Shown: piece after piece, positions 37,615-46,389 of the stretch
Position numbering within the stretch: the first letter of the stretch is position 1
Layout of the letters: each line of letters begins with the position of its first letter
DNA from: Fulvimarina uroteuthidis
GTDB lineage: Bacteria; Pseudomonadota; Alphaproteobacteria; Rhizobiales; Rhizobiaceae
Reading direction: 5' to 3'
Length of the DNA stretch: 64,000 bases
NCBI RefSeq assembly: GCF_034321785.1
Contig: NZ_JAXLPB010000001.1
Span: forward strand, 930,001-994,000
Notes under the pieces: model-generated
What the model was told of the DNA's origin: nothing
The model's input: only the letters and a program-made list of their open reading frames with translations
The model's database searches: none
Program-made: the position numbers and the translations under genes

Positions 37615-38832
37615 TCATCCCCGCTCGGCATAGGGCACGCGCTGGTCGAGCAGGAAGCGTGCGAACAGGGGAAGGCTGGCAGCGCCCAGCGAGCGGGCGC
37701 TCGGGCCGACGCTTCCCGCCCGCAACTCGATCGGCGACAGGCCCTTCTGGACGAGCGCGGCGTGCTTCGTCCCGGTCGCATCGATCAGGCGCTGCAGCAC
37801 GGGACGTGGCAGGGCCCCGTCGATGATGGCGCATTCGAAATCGTAGACCGCGCTCGACGCCAGGACCGCATAGGCCAGCCCGTAGGACGCGTCGTCGATC
37901 CAGCGATCGAGAATGTCGCCGAGACCGTCCCAGACGGTCTCGTCCTCGAAGATCGACGCCGGATCGCCCCCGGCATCGCGGATGAGATTTTCCAGAACGT
38001 TGATCGAGGCGAACTCGATCAGTTGCCCGGCCCCGCCCGAACGGCGCGGGATCGGCAGCGAACCCAAAGCGCCGGCATTGCCGAGACGGCCGAGGATGAG
38101 ATCGCCGTTGATGATGATGCCGCCACCGGCGAAGGCTCCGACGAAGAAGTAGACGAAATCGGCCGAGTCGCCGCGGCCGAACACGTTCTCCGCGGCGCAG
38201 GCCCCGGTCGCATCGTTCGCCATGTAGACCGATACGCCCGTCAGCCTGGCGAGTTCGGCCTCGACGTGGAAATCGCGCCAGGGCGCCATCCCCTCCTCCG
38301 GCGCGCCGATCTCGGCCGCCCACGACCAGAGATCGAAGGGCATCGCGACGCCGAGGCCGGCGATGCGGCCGCGCAGCGAGGGATCGAGCTCCGCCGTCAG
38401 TTCGCCATGGGCGGCCTTGACGAAGTCGCAGGTTTCGGACACGCGCGGATAGCTGTAGCGCATCACCCGGCGCGCCCGGATCCGGCCGACGAAATCCATC
38501 AGGACGAGCTCGATCGAACGCCGGCCGATCTTCAGGCCGAAGGACAGGGCCCCATCGGGATTGAGCCGCATGGGCACGGATGGCTGGCCGACCCGGCCGC
38601 GCCGCGGCTCTTCGCGAATGACCAGCTCTTCGCGTTCCAGCGCCCGCATGATGACCGAGGCGGTCTGCGCCGAAAGTCCGGTCCTGCGCGCGATGTCGGC
38701 CTTCGCCATTTCGCCGTGGCGGCGGATCAGCGACAGCACCGCGCGCTCGTTGTGGGCCCTGAGGCCCGACTGGTTGGATCCGCGCGCCCGTCCGTCGACC
38801 GCTGGCGCCTCCGGGTTCGTCCCGTTCGTCAT
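37615..38832 (-). CDS. ROK-family transcriptional regulator, FrcR-like
   Basis: A 405-residue repressor. An N-terminal winged HTH (about 20-75, LIRRHGEMAKADIARRTGLS) is followed by a ROK sugar-kinase-like domain. It is divergent from frcB, the arrangement of FrcR and the fructose ABC operon in rhizobia. It would bind the operator at 38966-38988 and respond to a sugar or sugar phosphate. The ATG at 38832 has GGGAGGA upstream. The symbol frcR is plausible but not proven. Confidence 0.82.
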   Translation of the reverse strand: MTNGTNPEAPAVDGRARGSNQSGLRAHNERAVLSLIRRHGEMAKADIARRTGLSAQTASVIMRALEREELVIREEPRRGRVGQPSVPMRLNPDGALSFGLKIGRRSIELVLMDFVGRIRARRVMRYSYPRVSETCDFVKAAHGELTAELDPSLRGRIAGLGVAMPFDLWSWAAEIGAPEEGMAPWRDFHVEAELARLTGVSVYMANDATGACAAENVFGRGDSADFVYFFVGAFAGGGIIINGDLILGRLGNAGALGSLPIPRRSGGAGQLIEFASINVLENLIRDAGGDPASIFEDETVWDGLGDILDRWIDDASYGLAYAVLASSAVYDFECAIIDGALPRPVLQRLIDATGTKHAALVQKGLSPIELRAGSVGPSARSLGAASLPLFARFLLDQRVPYAERG

Positions 38833-38965
38833 GTCGTCCTCCCTGCGGCGCGGTCGTCGTCCTGCAACGAACCGCTTGTCTCGCGGTGTGGCCCGGCGCA
38901 TGATCTCCATCCCAGACATGTGCGCGTTCCGGCCTGTATAATGCCCGGAAAAAACCGCTTGTCCA

Positions 38966-38988
38966 ATAAATAACTTTCTGTGATTTAT
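38966..38988. promoter_or_regulatory. Palindromic operator candidate for the ROK regulator
   Basis: Arms ATAAATAAC and GTGATTTAT, 8 of 9 positions complementary, are separated by TTTCT. The AT-rich site stands out from its GC-rich surroundings and lies 4 bp before the TTGACA of the frcB promoter, between the divergent regulator and operon. Binding here would block the -35 region. Confidence 0.65.
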
Positions 38989-38991
38989 ATA

Positions 38992-39021
38992 TTGACAGCC
39001 GGTCGTGTTCGGTGTTTCCTG
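38992..39021 (+). promoter_or_regulatory. frcB promoter, -35 TTGACA
   Basis: A perfect -35 hexamer TTGACA is at 38992-38997. The -10 is less clear: TTTCCT or TTCCTG begins 17-18 bp later. The frcB start is 124 bp from the -35 box, leaving a leader of about 90 nt. Confidence 0.5.
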
Positions 39022-39115
39022 CTATCAGTGCCCGCACCAGGGAGGTCGGGCGGACAGGTCGGAAAGCCCTTGTCTAACGGGTCCGGCCAGACTGTTTCAC
39101 GGGAGGAACATTCAG

Positions 39116-40144
39116 GTGAGATTTCGCACGCTTCTCGGCACGACCGCACTCGTCGCAGCCACCACATTCGCTCTGCCTGCCGCCGCGCAGGACGCCGACA
39201 CCAAGGCCTGCCTCATCACCAAGACGGACACCAATCCGTTCTTCGTGAAGATGAAGGAGGGCGCGACCGCCAAGGCCGCCGAAGTCGGCGTCGACCTGTC
39301 CACCTATGCCGGCAAGATCGACGGCGACCACGAGACCCAGGTCCAGGCGATCGAGAGCTGCATCGCGGCCGGCGCCAAGGGCATCCTGATCACCGCCTCC
39401 GACACCAAGGCGATCACCGACGTCGTCCAGCAGGCGCGCGACCAGGGCGTGCTCGTCATCGCCCTCGACACGCCGCTCGAGCCGATCGATGCCGCCGACG
39501 CCACTTTCGCCACCGACAATTACAAGGCCGGCCAGCTCATCGGCCAGTGGGCCGCCGCAACGCTCGGCGACGAGGCTGCCAACGCCAAGATCGCCCTTCT
39601 CGATCTCTCGCCGTCGGCCCCGTCCGTCGACGTCCAGCGCGACCAGGGCTTCCTCGAAGGCTTCGGCATCGACGTGAAGGACAAGAACACGATCGGCGAC
39701 GAGGACGATCCGCGGATCGTCGGCCACGACGTGACCTCGGGCAACGAAGAAGGCGGGCGCACAGCGATGGAGAGCCTTCTCCAGCAGGATCCCGACATCA
39801 ACGTCGTCTACACCATCAACGAGCCGTCGGCCGCCGGTGCCTACGAGGCGCTGCGCTCCTTCGGCAAGGAAGAGGGCGTCCTCATCGTCTCCGTCGACGG
39901 GGGCTGCCCTGGTGTCAAGAATGTCGAAGAGGGCGTCATCGGCGCGACCTCGCAGCAATATCCCCTCGAGATGGCGAGCCTCGGCATCGAGGCGATCGCC
40001 CAATACGCCAAGGACGGCACGGTTCCGCAGCCCAGCGAAGGCCTCGACTTCTTCAACACGGGCGTCAATCTCGTCACCGACGCGCCGGTCGAGGGGGTCG
40101 AATCGATCGATGTTGCGGAAGGCCTCGATCGCTGCTGGGGCTGA
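39116..40144 (+). CDS. frcB: Fructose-type ABC transporter binding protein FrcB
   Basis: A 342-residue periplasmic sugar-binding protein. The signal peptide ends PAAAQ. The mature start KACLITKTDTNPFFVKMKEG and the later IVGHD and GGCPGVKN are close to FrcB of Sinorhizobium, which binds fructose and also mannose and ribose. A GTG start at 39116 with GGGAGGA upstream is used; the frame from 39005 has no leader. It is the first gene of frcB-frcC-frcA and is followed by a strong hairpin at 40164-40189. Confidence 0.9.
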   Translation: MRFRTLLGTTALVAATTFALPAAAQDADTKACLITKTDTNPFFVKMKEGATAKAAEVGVDLSTYAGKIDGDHETQVQAIESCIAAGAKGILITASDTKAITDVVQQARDQGVLVIALDTPLEPIDAADATFATDNYKAGQLIGQWAAATLGDEAANAKIALLDLSPSAPSVDVQRDQGFLEGFGIDVKDKNTIGDEDDPRIVGHDVTSGNEEGGRTAMESLLQQDPDINVVYTINEPSAAGAYEALRSFGKEEGVLIVSVDGGCPGVKNVEEGVIGATSQQYPLEMASLGIEAIAQYAKDGTVPQPSEGLDFFNTGVNLVTDAPVEGVESIDVAEGLDRCWG

Positions 40145-40163
40145 TGCCCGAACGCCGCTGATT

Positions 40164-40189
40164 GCGGGCGCCGCGCCAGCGGCGCTCGC
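40164..40189 (+). promoter_or_regulatory. Intercistronic hairpin between frcB and frcC
   Basis: GCGGGCGCCGC and GCGGCGCTCGC form an 11-bp stem with a GCCA loop, starting 20 nt after the frcB stop and with no T-run. Such hairpins often protect the binding-protein message from 3' decay and let it outnumber the permease and ATPase messages. Confidence 0.5.
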
Positions 40190-40389
40190 CGGAAGCGACG
40201 GTCCCGCGCATGCGGACGCGCGGACCTTCGATCAGGGTTCGTCGATCGTCGTTCGTCACGCGTCCGTCATCCGTTCGGCGCCCATGCCACGGAGGCGGAG
40301 CGGGCCGGCATAGTCTCGTCTCCGATACGAAATGGGTCCGTCCGAATATCCGGGTGGATGTCTTCTCCTCATGATGGAGCAACCACGCC

Positions 40390-41460
40390 ATGAGCCAAAC
40401 CGGCGGCAAGGGGACGGAGTACGAATCGTCCCTCAAAGATAGCGACAAGGCGGTCGCACGGTTCGAACACAAGTCGCGGGGGCTGCTGGGCAACACCCAG
40501 CATTTTCTCCACGGCAATCCGACGATGGTCCCGGTCATCGTTCTGACGATGTCGGTGGTCGCCTTCGGCCTCGTCTCGCCGAACTTCTTCTCCGCCTTCA
40601 ACCTGTCGCTGATCATGCAGCAGGTGGCGATCGTCGGCATTCTTGCGGCCGCCCAGAGTCTCGTCATTCTGACCGCGGGCATCGACCTGTCGGTTGCCGC
40701 CGTCATGATGATGATCTCGGTCATCATGGGCCGGCTCTCGGTCGAATTCGGTCTTCCGGTTCCCCTCGCCATTCTCGTCGGCATGGTCTGCGGCGCGGGC
40801 ACGGGCCTGCTCAACGGCGTCCTGGTCACCAAGGTCAAGCTGCCGCCCTTCATCACCACGCTCGGCACCTGGAACATCTTCCTCGCGCTGAACTATTATT
40901 TCTCCAATCGCGAGACGATCCGCTCGCAGACGCTGGACGCGGAGGCTCCGCTCCTCAAGCTGTTCGGCGAGCGGTTCAACCTGGGCGGCGCGGTGCTCAC
41001 CTGGGGCGTCGTCCTGATGGTCGTGATCTTCGCGCTCCTCTGGTACATCCTCAACCGGACCGCCTTCGGCCGCCACATCTACGCGATCGGCGACGACAAG
41101 GAAGCGGCAGACCTGTCCGGCATCCGCACGGACCGCACCCTGATCGGCGTCTACATGCTGTCCGGCGTGATCTGCGCCATCGCCGCCTGGGCCTCGATCG
41201 GCCGCGTGGGATCGGTGTCGCCGACCTCGTTCTTCGAAGCCAATCTGGAATCGATCACCGCCGTCGTCATCGGCGGAATCTCGCTGTTCGGCGGGCGCGG
41301 ATCGATCCTCGGCCCGCTCATCGGCGCGATCATCGTGGGCGTCTTCAATTCGGGCCTTCGCCTTGCCGGCGTCGACGTCCTCTGGCAGCTTTTCGCGACG
41401 GGCTGGCTGATCATCGTCGCGGTCGCGATCGACCAATGGATCCGGAGGATCTCGTCATGA
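40390..41460 (+). CDS. frcC: Fructose-type ABC transporter permease FrcC
   Basis: A 356-residue permease with about nine or ten helices, of the BPD_transp_2/RbsC type. SLVILTAGIDLSVAAVM and ITAVVIGGISLFGGRGS are signatures of the ribose/fructose permeases. The soluble lead of about 45 residues before the first helix is usual for FrcC. It would form the inner-membrane channel with FrcA. The ATG at 40390 follows TGGAGC. Its stop overlaps frcA by 4 bp. Confidence 0.92.
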   Translation: MSQTGGKGTEYESSLKDSDKAVARFEHKSRGLLGNTQHFLHGNPTMVPVIVLTMSVVAFGLVSPNFFSAFNLSLIMQQVAIVGILAAAQSLVILTAGIDLSVAAVMMMISVIMGRLSVEFGLPVPLAILVGMVCGAGTGLLNGVLVTKVKLPPFITTLGTWNIFLALNYYFSNRETIRSQTLDAEAPLLKLFGERFNLGGAVLTWGVVLMVVIFALLWYILNRTAFGRHIYAIGDDKEAADLSGIRTDRTLIGVYMLSGVICAIAAWASIGRVGSVSPTSFFEANLESITAVVIGGISLFGGRGSILGPLIGAIIVGVFNSGLRLAGVDVLWQLFATGWLIIVAVAIDQWIRRISS

Positions 41461-42242
41461 CGAAGCCGACACCGACCCTGCAGGGCCGCAACATCGTCAA
41501 GCGCTACGGCCGCGTCACCGCCATCGACCATGCCGATTTCGACCTTTATCCCGGCGAGATCCTTGCCGTGATCGGCGACAATGGCGCGGGCAAGTCCTCG
41601 CTGATCAAGGCCGTGTCCGGCGCCGTGGTGCCGGACGAAGGCGAGATCCGCCTGCACGGCGAACCGGTGCGGTTCGCCTCGCCCATCGAGGCGAAGGATG
41701 CCGGCATCGAGACCGTCTATCAGCAGCTCGCTCTGTCGCCGGCACTCTCCATCGCCGACAACATGTTTCTCGGGCGCGAAATCCGCAAGAAGGGGTTTGC
41801 CGGCAAGTATCTGCGCATGCTCGATCGCCCCGCGATGGAGAAGATCGCCCGCGACAAGCTATCCGAGCTCGGCCTGATGACGATCCAGAATATCAACCAG
41901 GCGGTCGAGACCTTGTCGGGCGGCCAGCGCCAGGGCGTCGCCGTCGCGCGGGCCGCCGCGTTCGGCTCGAAGGTGATCATTCTCGACGAGCCGACGGCAG
42001 CGCTCGGCGTGAAGGAAAGCCGCAAGGTTCTGGAACTGATCCAGGACGTGCGCTCGCGCGGCATTCCGATCGTCCTCATCTCGCACAACATGCCGCACGT
42101 CTTCGAGATCGCCGATCGCATCCATGTGCACCGGCTCGGCAAGCGGCTTTGCGTCATCGATCCGAAGCAGGCGACGATGAACGACGCAGTCGCGCTGATG
42201 ACCGGCGCGAAGGCACCGGAAAAATCGATGGAGGCGGCCTGA
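41457..42242 (+). CDS. frcA: Fructose-type ABC transporter ATPase FrcA
   Basis: A 261-residue single-ATPase protein. Walker A GDNGAGKS is at 40-47, the signature LSGGQRQ at 153-159 and Walker B IILDEP at 174-179. It has one ATPase half, as FrcA does, unlike the double-domain RbsA. The ATG at 41457 overlaps the frcC stop (ATGA). No frcK kinase gene follows; instead a hairpin and rimM come next. Confidence 0.92.
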   Translation: MTKPTPTLQGRNIVKRYGRVTAIDHADFDLYPGEILAVIGDNGAGKSSLIKAVSGAVVPDEGEIRLHGEPVRFASPIEAKDAGIETVYQQLALSPALSIADNMFLGREIRKKGFAGKYLRMLDRPAMEKIARDKLSELGLMTIQNINQAVETLSGGQRQGVAVARAAAFGSKVIILDEPTAALGVKESRKVLELIQDVRSRGIPIVLISHNMPHVFEIADRIHVHRLGKRLCVIDPKQATMNDAVALMTGAKAPEKSMEAA

Positions 42243-42260
42243 TCCCGGATCCGCGAAGGT

Positions 42261-42288
42261 TTGACGCGTGCGCGACAAGGCTTATGAG
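42261..42288 (+). promoter_or_regulatory. Candidate rimM promoter
   Basis: TTGACG at 42261-42266, 16 bp, then TATGAG at 42283-42288. The predicted transcript would start at about 42295, inside the hairpin 42291-42320. That hairpin is then either the frc terminator or the 5' end of the rimM message, or both. Confidence 0.4.
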
Positions 42289-42290
42289 AG

Positions 42291-42320
42291 AAAGCCCTGC
42301 CCTCGAAGGCAGGGCTTTTT
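42291..42320 (+). terminator. Terminator of the frc operon
   Basis: AAAGCCCTGCC, a 6-nt loop and GGCAGGGCTTT form a perfect 11-bp stem, followed by more T (TTTTT in all), 48 bp after the frcA stop and 27 bp before the rimM start. Confidence 0.85.
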
Positions 42321-42347
42321 CGTTTCATCTGCGGACGGTCGAACTCG

Positions 42348-42950
42348 ATGACGCTTGAAAACCCCGTTCTCCTTGGAATCATTGGAGGTGCGCACGGCAT
42401 TCGCGGCGAATGCCGGGTGAAATCCTACACCGACATTCCCACCGATCTCGGCGCCTACGGCCCCCTGCAGGATGCCGACGGCAACCGCTACACCGTGAAA
42501 TCGGCGCGCAAGCAGAAGAACGTCGTCGTCGTCACGTTCGCGGAGGTCACCGACCGCAACCATGCCGAACGGATCAACGGCCGCGAACTCTTCGTCGAGC
42601 GGGCGCTCCTGCCGGAACCCGAGGATGACGACGAGTTCTATCTCGACGATCTGGAAGGCCTGACGGTCGAGACGCTGGCGGGCGAGGCGGTGGGGACCGT
42701 CATCGCCGTCCACAATTTCGGCGCTGGCGATCTCCTCGAGGTCGCGCCCGACGAGGGCATGACGATCATGATCCCCTTCTCCGAGGCCGCCATTCCCGAA
42801 CTCGACATCGAGACGGGCATCCTGCGGGTCGATCCCGGCCCGGCAGGCCTTCTGAAGGATGGGGGTGCGCAAGAGGACGAAGACGCAGGATATGACGAGG
42901 AGACGGGCGACGGCGGCGAAGATGGGGACATGGACCGCTCGAACGGCTGA
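42348..42950 (+). CDS. rimM: Ribosome maturation factor RimM
   Basis: A 200-residue protein needed to mature the 30S head domain. The N-terminal LLGIIGGAHGIRGECRVKSYTD and the C-terminal PRC-barrel with VHNFGAGDLLEV are typical. The end is an unusual acidic tail of about 30 residues (rich in Glu, Asp, Gly). In most bacteria rimM lies between rpsP and trmD; here neither is present, so rimM has been moved or the operon broken. It faces an MFS gene on the opposite strand. Confidence 0.93.
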   Translation: MTLENPVLLGIIGGAHGIRGECRVKSYTDIPTDLGAYGPLQDADGNRYTVKSARKQKNVVVVTFAEVTDRNHAERINGRELFVERALLPEPEDDDEFYLDDLEGLTVETLAGEAVGTVIAVHNFGAGDLLEVAPDEGMTIMIPFSEAAIPELDIETGILRVDPGPAGLLKDGGAQEDEDAGYDEETGDGGEDGDMDRSNG

Positions 42951-42998
42951 AGCACCCGCGCAGAGCTCCCGGCGCGAGGGGATGCGCCGCCTGCGTCC

Positions 42999-44318
42999 TC
43001 AACGCCCGTCGCCGGCATCCTGCTGGACGTCCTCGAGCCGGGCCGCGGTGACCGTCGCGCCAAGGCAGAGAACGGCGAACGCGGCGAGCACGCAGGGCGT
43101 GCCGAGCCTGTCGGCGAGAAGGCCGAACGCGCCCATGGCCAGAAGCACCGCGCCGATGATTGTGTTCGAGACCGCCGTATAGACGGCCCGGTCCTCGGGC
43201 CTTGCCATGTCGGTAAGATGGATCGACCGGCCCTGCCGGACACCCTGATAGGCGAGCATCAGACAGAACAGCGCGAAGGGGGCTGCGATCGGCCAGAGCG
43301 CCCGTGTCGCTTCCGCCAGCGCCAGCCCCGAGGAGACGGCGAGCACGACGAACCCCGCCATCGCCGAACAGATCAGAACCGCGCGGCTGGAGCGGTCCGA
43401 CAGCCAGCCCCAGACCGAGGATCCGACAATCGCCGCAAGCGAGGAGGCAAGAACGAAGCTGCCCAGGGTTCCAAGCGCCTCGCCGCCATTTTCGCCAGCC
43501 GAAAGAAGCAGATAGGGCGGCGCGACCGCCGTTGCGGTGAGAAGCGCCCGGGTGGTGACGAACAGGCGGAACTGTCGGTCGGCCCATGCGCGGCGTCCAT
43601 TGTCGAGGATCGCTTTCAGCCCGCTTTCGCCGCCCTCGTTGGCGCCGGCCTCTTCCGCCAGCATCGTGAAGCTGAAGGCGGCGGCCGCGAACAGCGCGCC
43701 GCCGATGCCAAGGCCGACGAGAAGAACCGTCCTGTCGAGCGGCAGAACGTCGAGGGCGAGCGCCGCGCCGTAGACGAGCACCAGCGCTGCCGCGATGGAA
43801 CCCGCCATGCCGGTGATCGCGCCGCGCCGTGTCTTGGAGATCGTCTTGCCGAGAACGTCCTTGTAGGACACGGACGCCAGCGAACGGCCGAGCGCGAACA
43901 GGGCGAGAAAGGCCGCCACCGACCAGCCGGCGACCGCGCCCTCGAACGCGACGAGACATGCGGCCATCGCGAAGATCGCTGCCGCTTCGATGGCCGAGCC
44001 GAGACTCCAGATCCATTTGCGGCGCGGCATCGCGCGGACATGGTGGGCCGTGAATATCTGCGGAAGCAGCGCCAGCGATTCGCGGATCGGCACCAGGAGC
44101 CCGATCGCCGCACCCGGCGCGCCGACCGACTGCAGAAGCCAGGGCAGTATGAGCTTGGGATCGAGAAGCCCGTCGCCGGCCTTCGTGGCGGTCAGGCTGA
44201 TCAGGTGAATGCCGGCATTTTGCGGCTGGTCCCGGCAGGCACTGGCCGGAATATCCCTGCAGACCCGGTTTTCCTCGTCCTCGAAGAACAGGTCGCCGAG
44301 ATTGCGAACAAGGCTCAT
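42999..44318 (-). CDS. MFS transporter
   Basis: A 439-residue, about 12-helix major facilitator. The N-terminus carries a soluble cysteine-containing lead of about 45 residues, longer than usual. RRGAITGMAGS and WGWLSDRSSRAVLI are MFS-like loops. The cargo is unknown. The ATG at 44318 is preferred, with GGAG about 11 bases upstream; a GTG at 44327 is an alternative. It is convergent with rimM. Confidence 0.78.
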   Translation of the reverse strand: MSLVRNLGDLFFEDEENRVCRDIPASACRDQPQNAGIHLISLTATKAGDGLLDPKLILPWLLQSVGAPGAAIGLLVPIRESLALLPQIFTAHHVRAMPRRKWIWSLGSAIEAAAIFAMAACLVAFEGAVAGWSVAAFLALFALGRSLASVSYKDVLGKTISKTRRGAITGMAGSIAAALVLVYGAALALDVLPLDRTVLLVGLGIGGALFAAAAFSFTMLAEEAGANEGGESGLKAILDNGRRAWADRQFRLFVTTRALLTATAVAPPYLLLSAGENGGEALGTLGSFVLASSLAAIVGSSVWGWLSDRSSRAVLICSAMAGFVVLAVSSGLALAEATRALWPIAAPFALFCLMLAYQGVRQGRSIHLTDMARPEDRAVYTAVSNTIIGAVLLAMGAFGLLADRLGTPCVLAAFAVLCLGATVTAARLEDVQQDAGDGR

Positions 44319-44511
44319 CCTGCCCACTCCAGTCCTTCAGGCCGCGTGATCCATCCAGTTTGGAACGATTCCAGAAAGGATCAAGGGCGAACGCATGGAA
44401 TGGCGCCGCAGCATGGACTGTGGCATCGCACCTCCGGCGTGCGAGGCGGCTCGAAACCGCGCGCGTCGAGCGTTACGACGCGCGCGGATGGATCGGATCA
44501 GGTCGCGCGGA

Positions 44512-44733
44512 TCAATCGCCGCCGACGCGCTTGCTCTGGCCCTGCAGCTTGTCGATCATGATCGAGGCATCGGCCTTGTCGAGTGTCTCGTCGAACGGCG
44601 TGCCGGTCTCTTCGCACAAGGTTTTCAGGTAAGAGGCCTGGGCACCGGTCATCGGCTCGTTTCCGGTCGTCCAGTCGGCAGGGTCCTTCTCGGTGTTCGA
44701 CGAGCTATCGGTCTTGGGTGTCGCATCGGACAT
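44512..44733 (-). CDS. DUF3072 small protein
   Basis: A 73-residue acidic protein. TTGNEPMTGAQASYLKTLCEETG, then DLxKADASxMIDKLQ-like sequence, is the core of DUF3072. Function is unknown; the family is widespread in bacteria. The end QGQSKRVGGD is common in the family. It stands alone between an MFS gene and a helical unknown. Confidence 0.8.
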   Translation of the reverse strand: MSDATPKTDSSSNTEKDPADWTTGNEPMTGAQASYLKTLCEETGTPFDETLDKADASIMIDKLQGQSKRVGGD

Positions 44734-44933
44734 GGAATGTCTCTTCGGTTCGATCTCAACTGTTCCTGAAATGTTCCGGCCATCCGAAGGTTCCGCGGTT
44801 CAAGATGTCGCAGTCCCGGCTTCATCCGGCATTAGCCACGTGACGAGAAACATTCGCGCAGGCCTCTGTCGCCTGGCTCCGGACAGCTGGCCGAAAGCCG
44901 ACCTTAACATCTTCGGTAGCAGATTTTGCCGGG

Positions 44934-45464
44934 ATGACCCTCGAGCGCACCCCCTTCCCCGGAAGCGAAGCGACGGCCGTGGAGATCTTCCGTCTCGCGG
45001 AAGAATATCGCATCGCGGCCAACGCCCTTTCTGCGCTCGGCCGGTCCGGCGACCATTTGTCCCGCGCGCCCTTCCGGCTGACGGCGACCCATGCGGTCGA
45101 ACTCTATCTCAACGCATGGATGCTGCTGGACGGGGTCAGTCCGGCGGCCATCCGTGCGCTTCACCATGACCTTGGGAAGCGCGCCGATCATGCCCTGGCG
45201 TCCGGTCTCGGCCTTCGCGGCAGGACGGCCGCCCATCTCGTCGCCATGTCCGACCGGCGTGAATATCTCGTCAGCCGATACGCGCCCCGGCAGTTCGGCA
45301 CGCTGTCACAGATCAATCGGCTCACCGCCACGATGGACGAGATCGCGGCCAAGGTGAAGCAGCGCATCGATCGCCAGGCGGCGACAGGCGCTCCCGACGT
45401 TTGCGGGCGGGACAATATGTGCAGGTCGCAGAAGGTGGCCGAATCGGCGCCGCGACCGAGATAG
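44934..45464 (+). CDS. Helical protein of unknown function, possibly HEPN-like
   Basis: A 176-residue protein rich in helix-forming residues. The segment ALGRSGDHLSRAPFRLTATHAVELYLNA and then HHDLGKR recall HEPN nucleotide-binding or RNase folds, but no clear R-x4-H catalytic motif is proven, so the family is only suggested. The C-terminal 35 residues are basic and low in structure. It has no signal peptide. Confidence 0.6.
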   Translation: MTLERTPFPGSEATAVEIFRLAEEYRIAANALSALGRSGDHLSRAPFRLTATHAVELYLNAWMLLDGVSPAAIRALHHDLGKRADHALASGLGLRGRTAAHLVAMSDRREYLVSRYAPRQFGTLSQINRLTATMDEIAAKVKQRIDRQAATGAPDVCGRDNMCRSQKVAESAPRPR

Positions 45465-45519
45465 CCGGGAGTAACCCGGTCCGGTCGCGATGCGACCCCC
45501 TTCCATCGAGGATTTGTCC

Positions 45520-45876
45520 ATGCGCCTTCCGCTACTCGCCGCAACCGCCGCCCTTGCCTTCGCGGCACCGGCATTCGCCCAATCGTCGGCTGACGACATC
45601 CGCTCGGCCCTCGTCGGCAACACGTTCCAGGGCGGCATGGGGGGCGCTGCCTATACGAGCTATTTCGGCGAGGACGGCACCTATGCTGACGCCACGACCA
45701 CCGGCCGATACGAGATCACCGACGAGGGCGTGTGCTATCCGGACACCGAATATGGCTGCTATCAGGCGACCATAGAAGGCGACCGGCTCGAATGGTCGAA
45801 GGACGGCGAGAGCCAGGGCACCGGCACCATCGTCGAGGGCAACCCGCTCGGCTTCGGCGAAGACGCCGCGCAGTAA
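45520..45876 (+). CDS. Small secreted protein of unknown function
   Basis: A 118-residue protein with a signal peptide (MRLPLLAATAALAFAAPAFAQ). The body has two cysteines in a short stretch (VCYPDTEYGCY) and an acidic end; a small beta-barrel is likely. I recognise no family. The ATG at 45520 was chosen because it starts the signal peptide. Confidence 0.7.
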   Translation: MRLPLLAATAALAFAAPAFAQSSADDIRSALVGNTFQGGMGGAAYTSYFGEDGTYADATTTGRYEITDEGVCYPDTEYGCYQATIEGDRLEWSKDGESQGTGTIVEGNPLGFGEDAAQ

Positions 45877-45940
45877 GGTGCGCGACCTCCGCCGCTCGCC
45901 CGGCGGATCGGGCGGCGGCGGCTGGATGCGTGGGGGCGGT

Positions 45941-46378
45941 CTAGCCGCCCATCGCTTCGGCCGGATCGAGACCGCCCAGTTCGCAGACGAGCCGGAACTC
46001 GGCCTCCTCGACGGGCTGCACCGACAGGCGCGAATTGTTGACGAGGATCATGTCCTTCAGCCGCTCGTCGTTCTTCACCTGATCGAGCGTGACGGGCCTC
46101 GGCACGTCCATCACCGCCTTGACGTCGACGCACTCCCACCGGTCGCCGTCGGCCGTGGAGTCCCGATGGGCTTCCGCGATCACCTCGACGATCCCGACGA
46201 CCGCCTTGCCCTCGTTGGAATGGTAGAAGAAGCCGCGATCGCCGACCTTCATCTCGCGCATGAAATTGCGGGCCTGATAATTGCGCACGCCATCCCATTC
46301 CTGGCCGGCATCGCCCTTCGCCTTCTGCATGTCGAAGGACCATTTGAAGGGTTCGGACTTGAACAACCAGTAACGCAA
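45941..46378 (-). CDS. EVE-domain protein
   Basis: A 145-residue protein that is almost all EVE domain: MRYWLFKSEP at the start, NYQARNFMREMKVGDRGFFYHS in the middle. EVE is a PUA-like fold that binds modified bases in DNA or RNA. This stand-alone form is common in alphaproteobacteria next to gpsA and tsaD, as here. Its target is unknown. The next gene (YciI-like) ends 11 bp upstream. Confidence 0.88.
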   Translation of the reverse strand: MRYWLFKSEPFKWSFDMQKAKGDAGQEWDGVRNYQARNFMREMKVGDRGFFYHSNEGKAVVGIVEVIAEAHRDSTADGDRWECVDVKAVMDVPRPVTLDQVKNDERLKDMILVNNSRLSVQPVEEAEFRLVCELGGLDPAEAMGG

Positions 46379-46389
46379 TGCGTGTCTCC

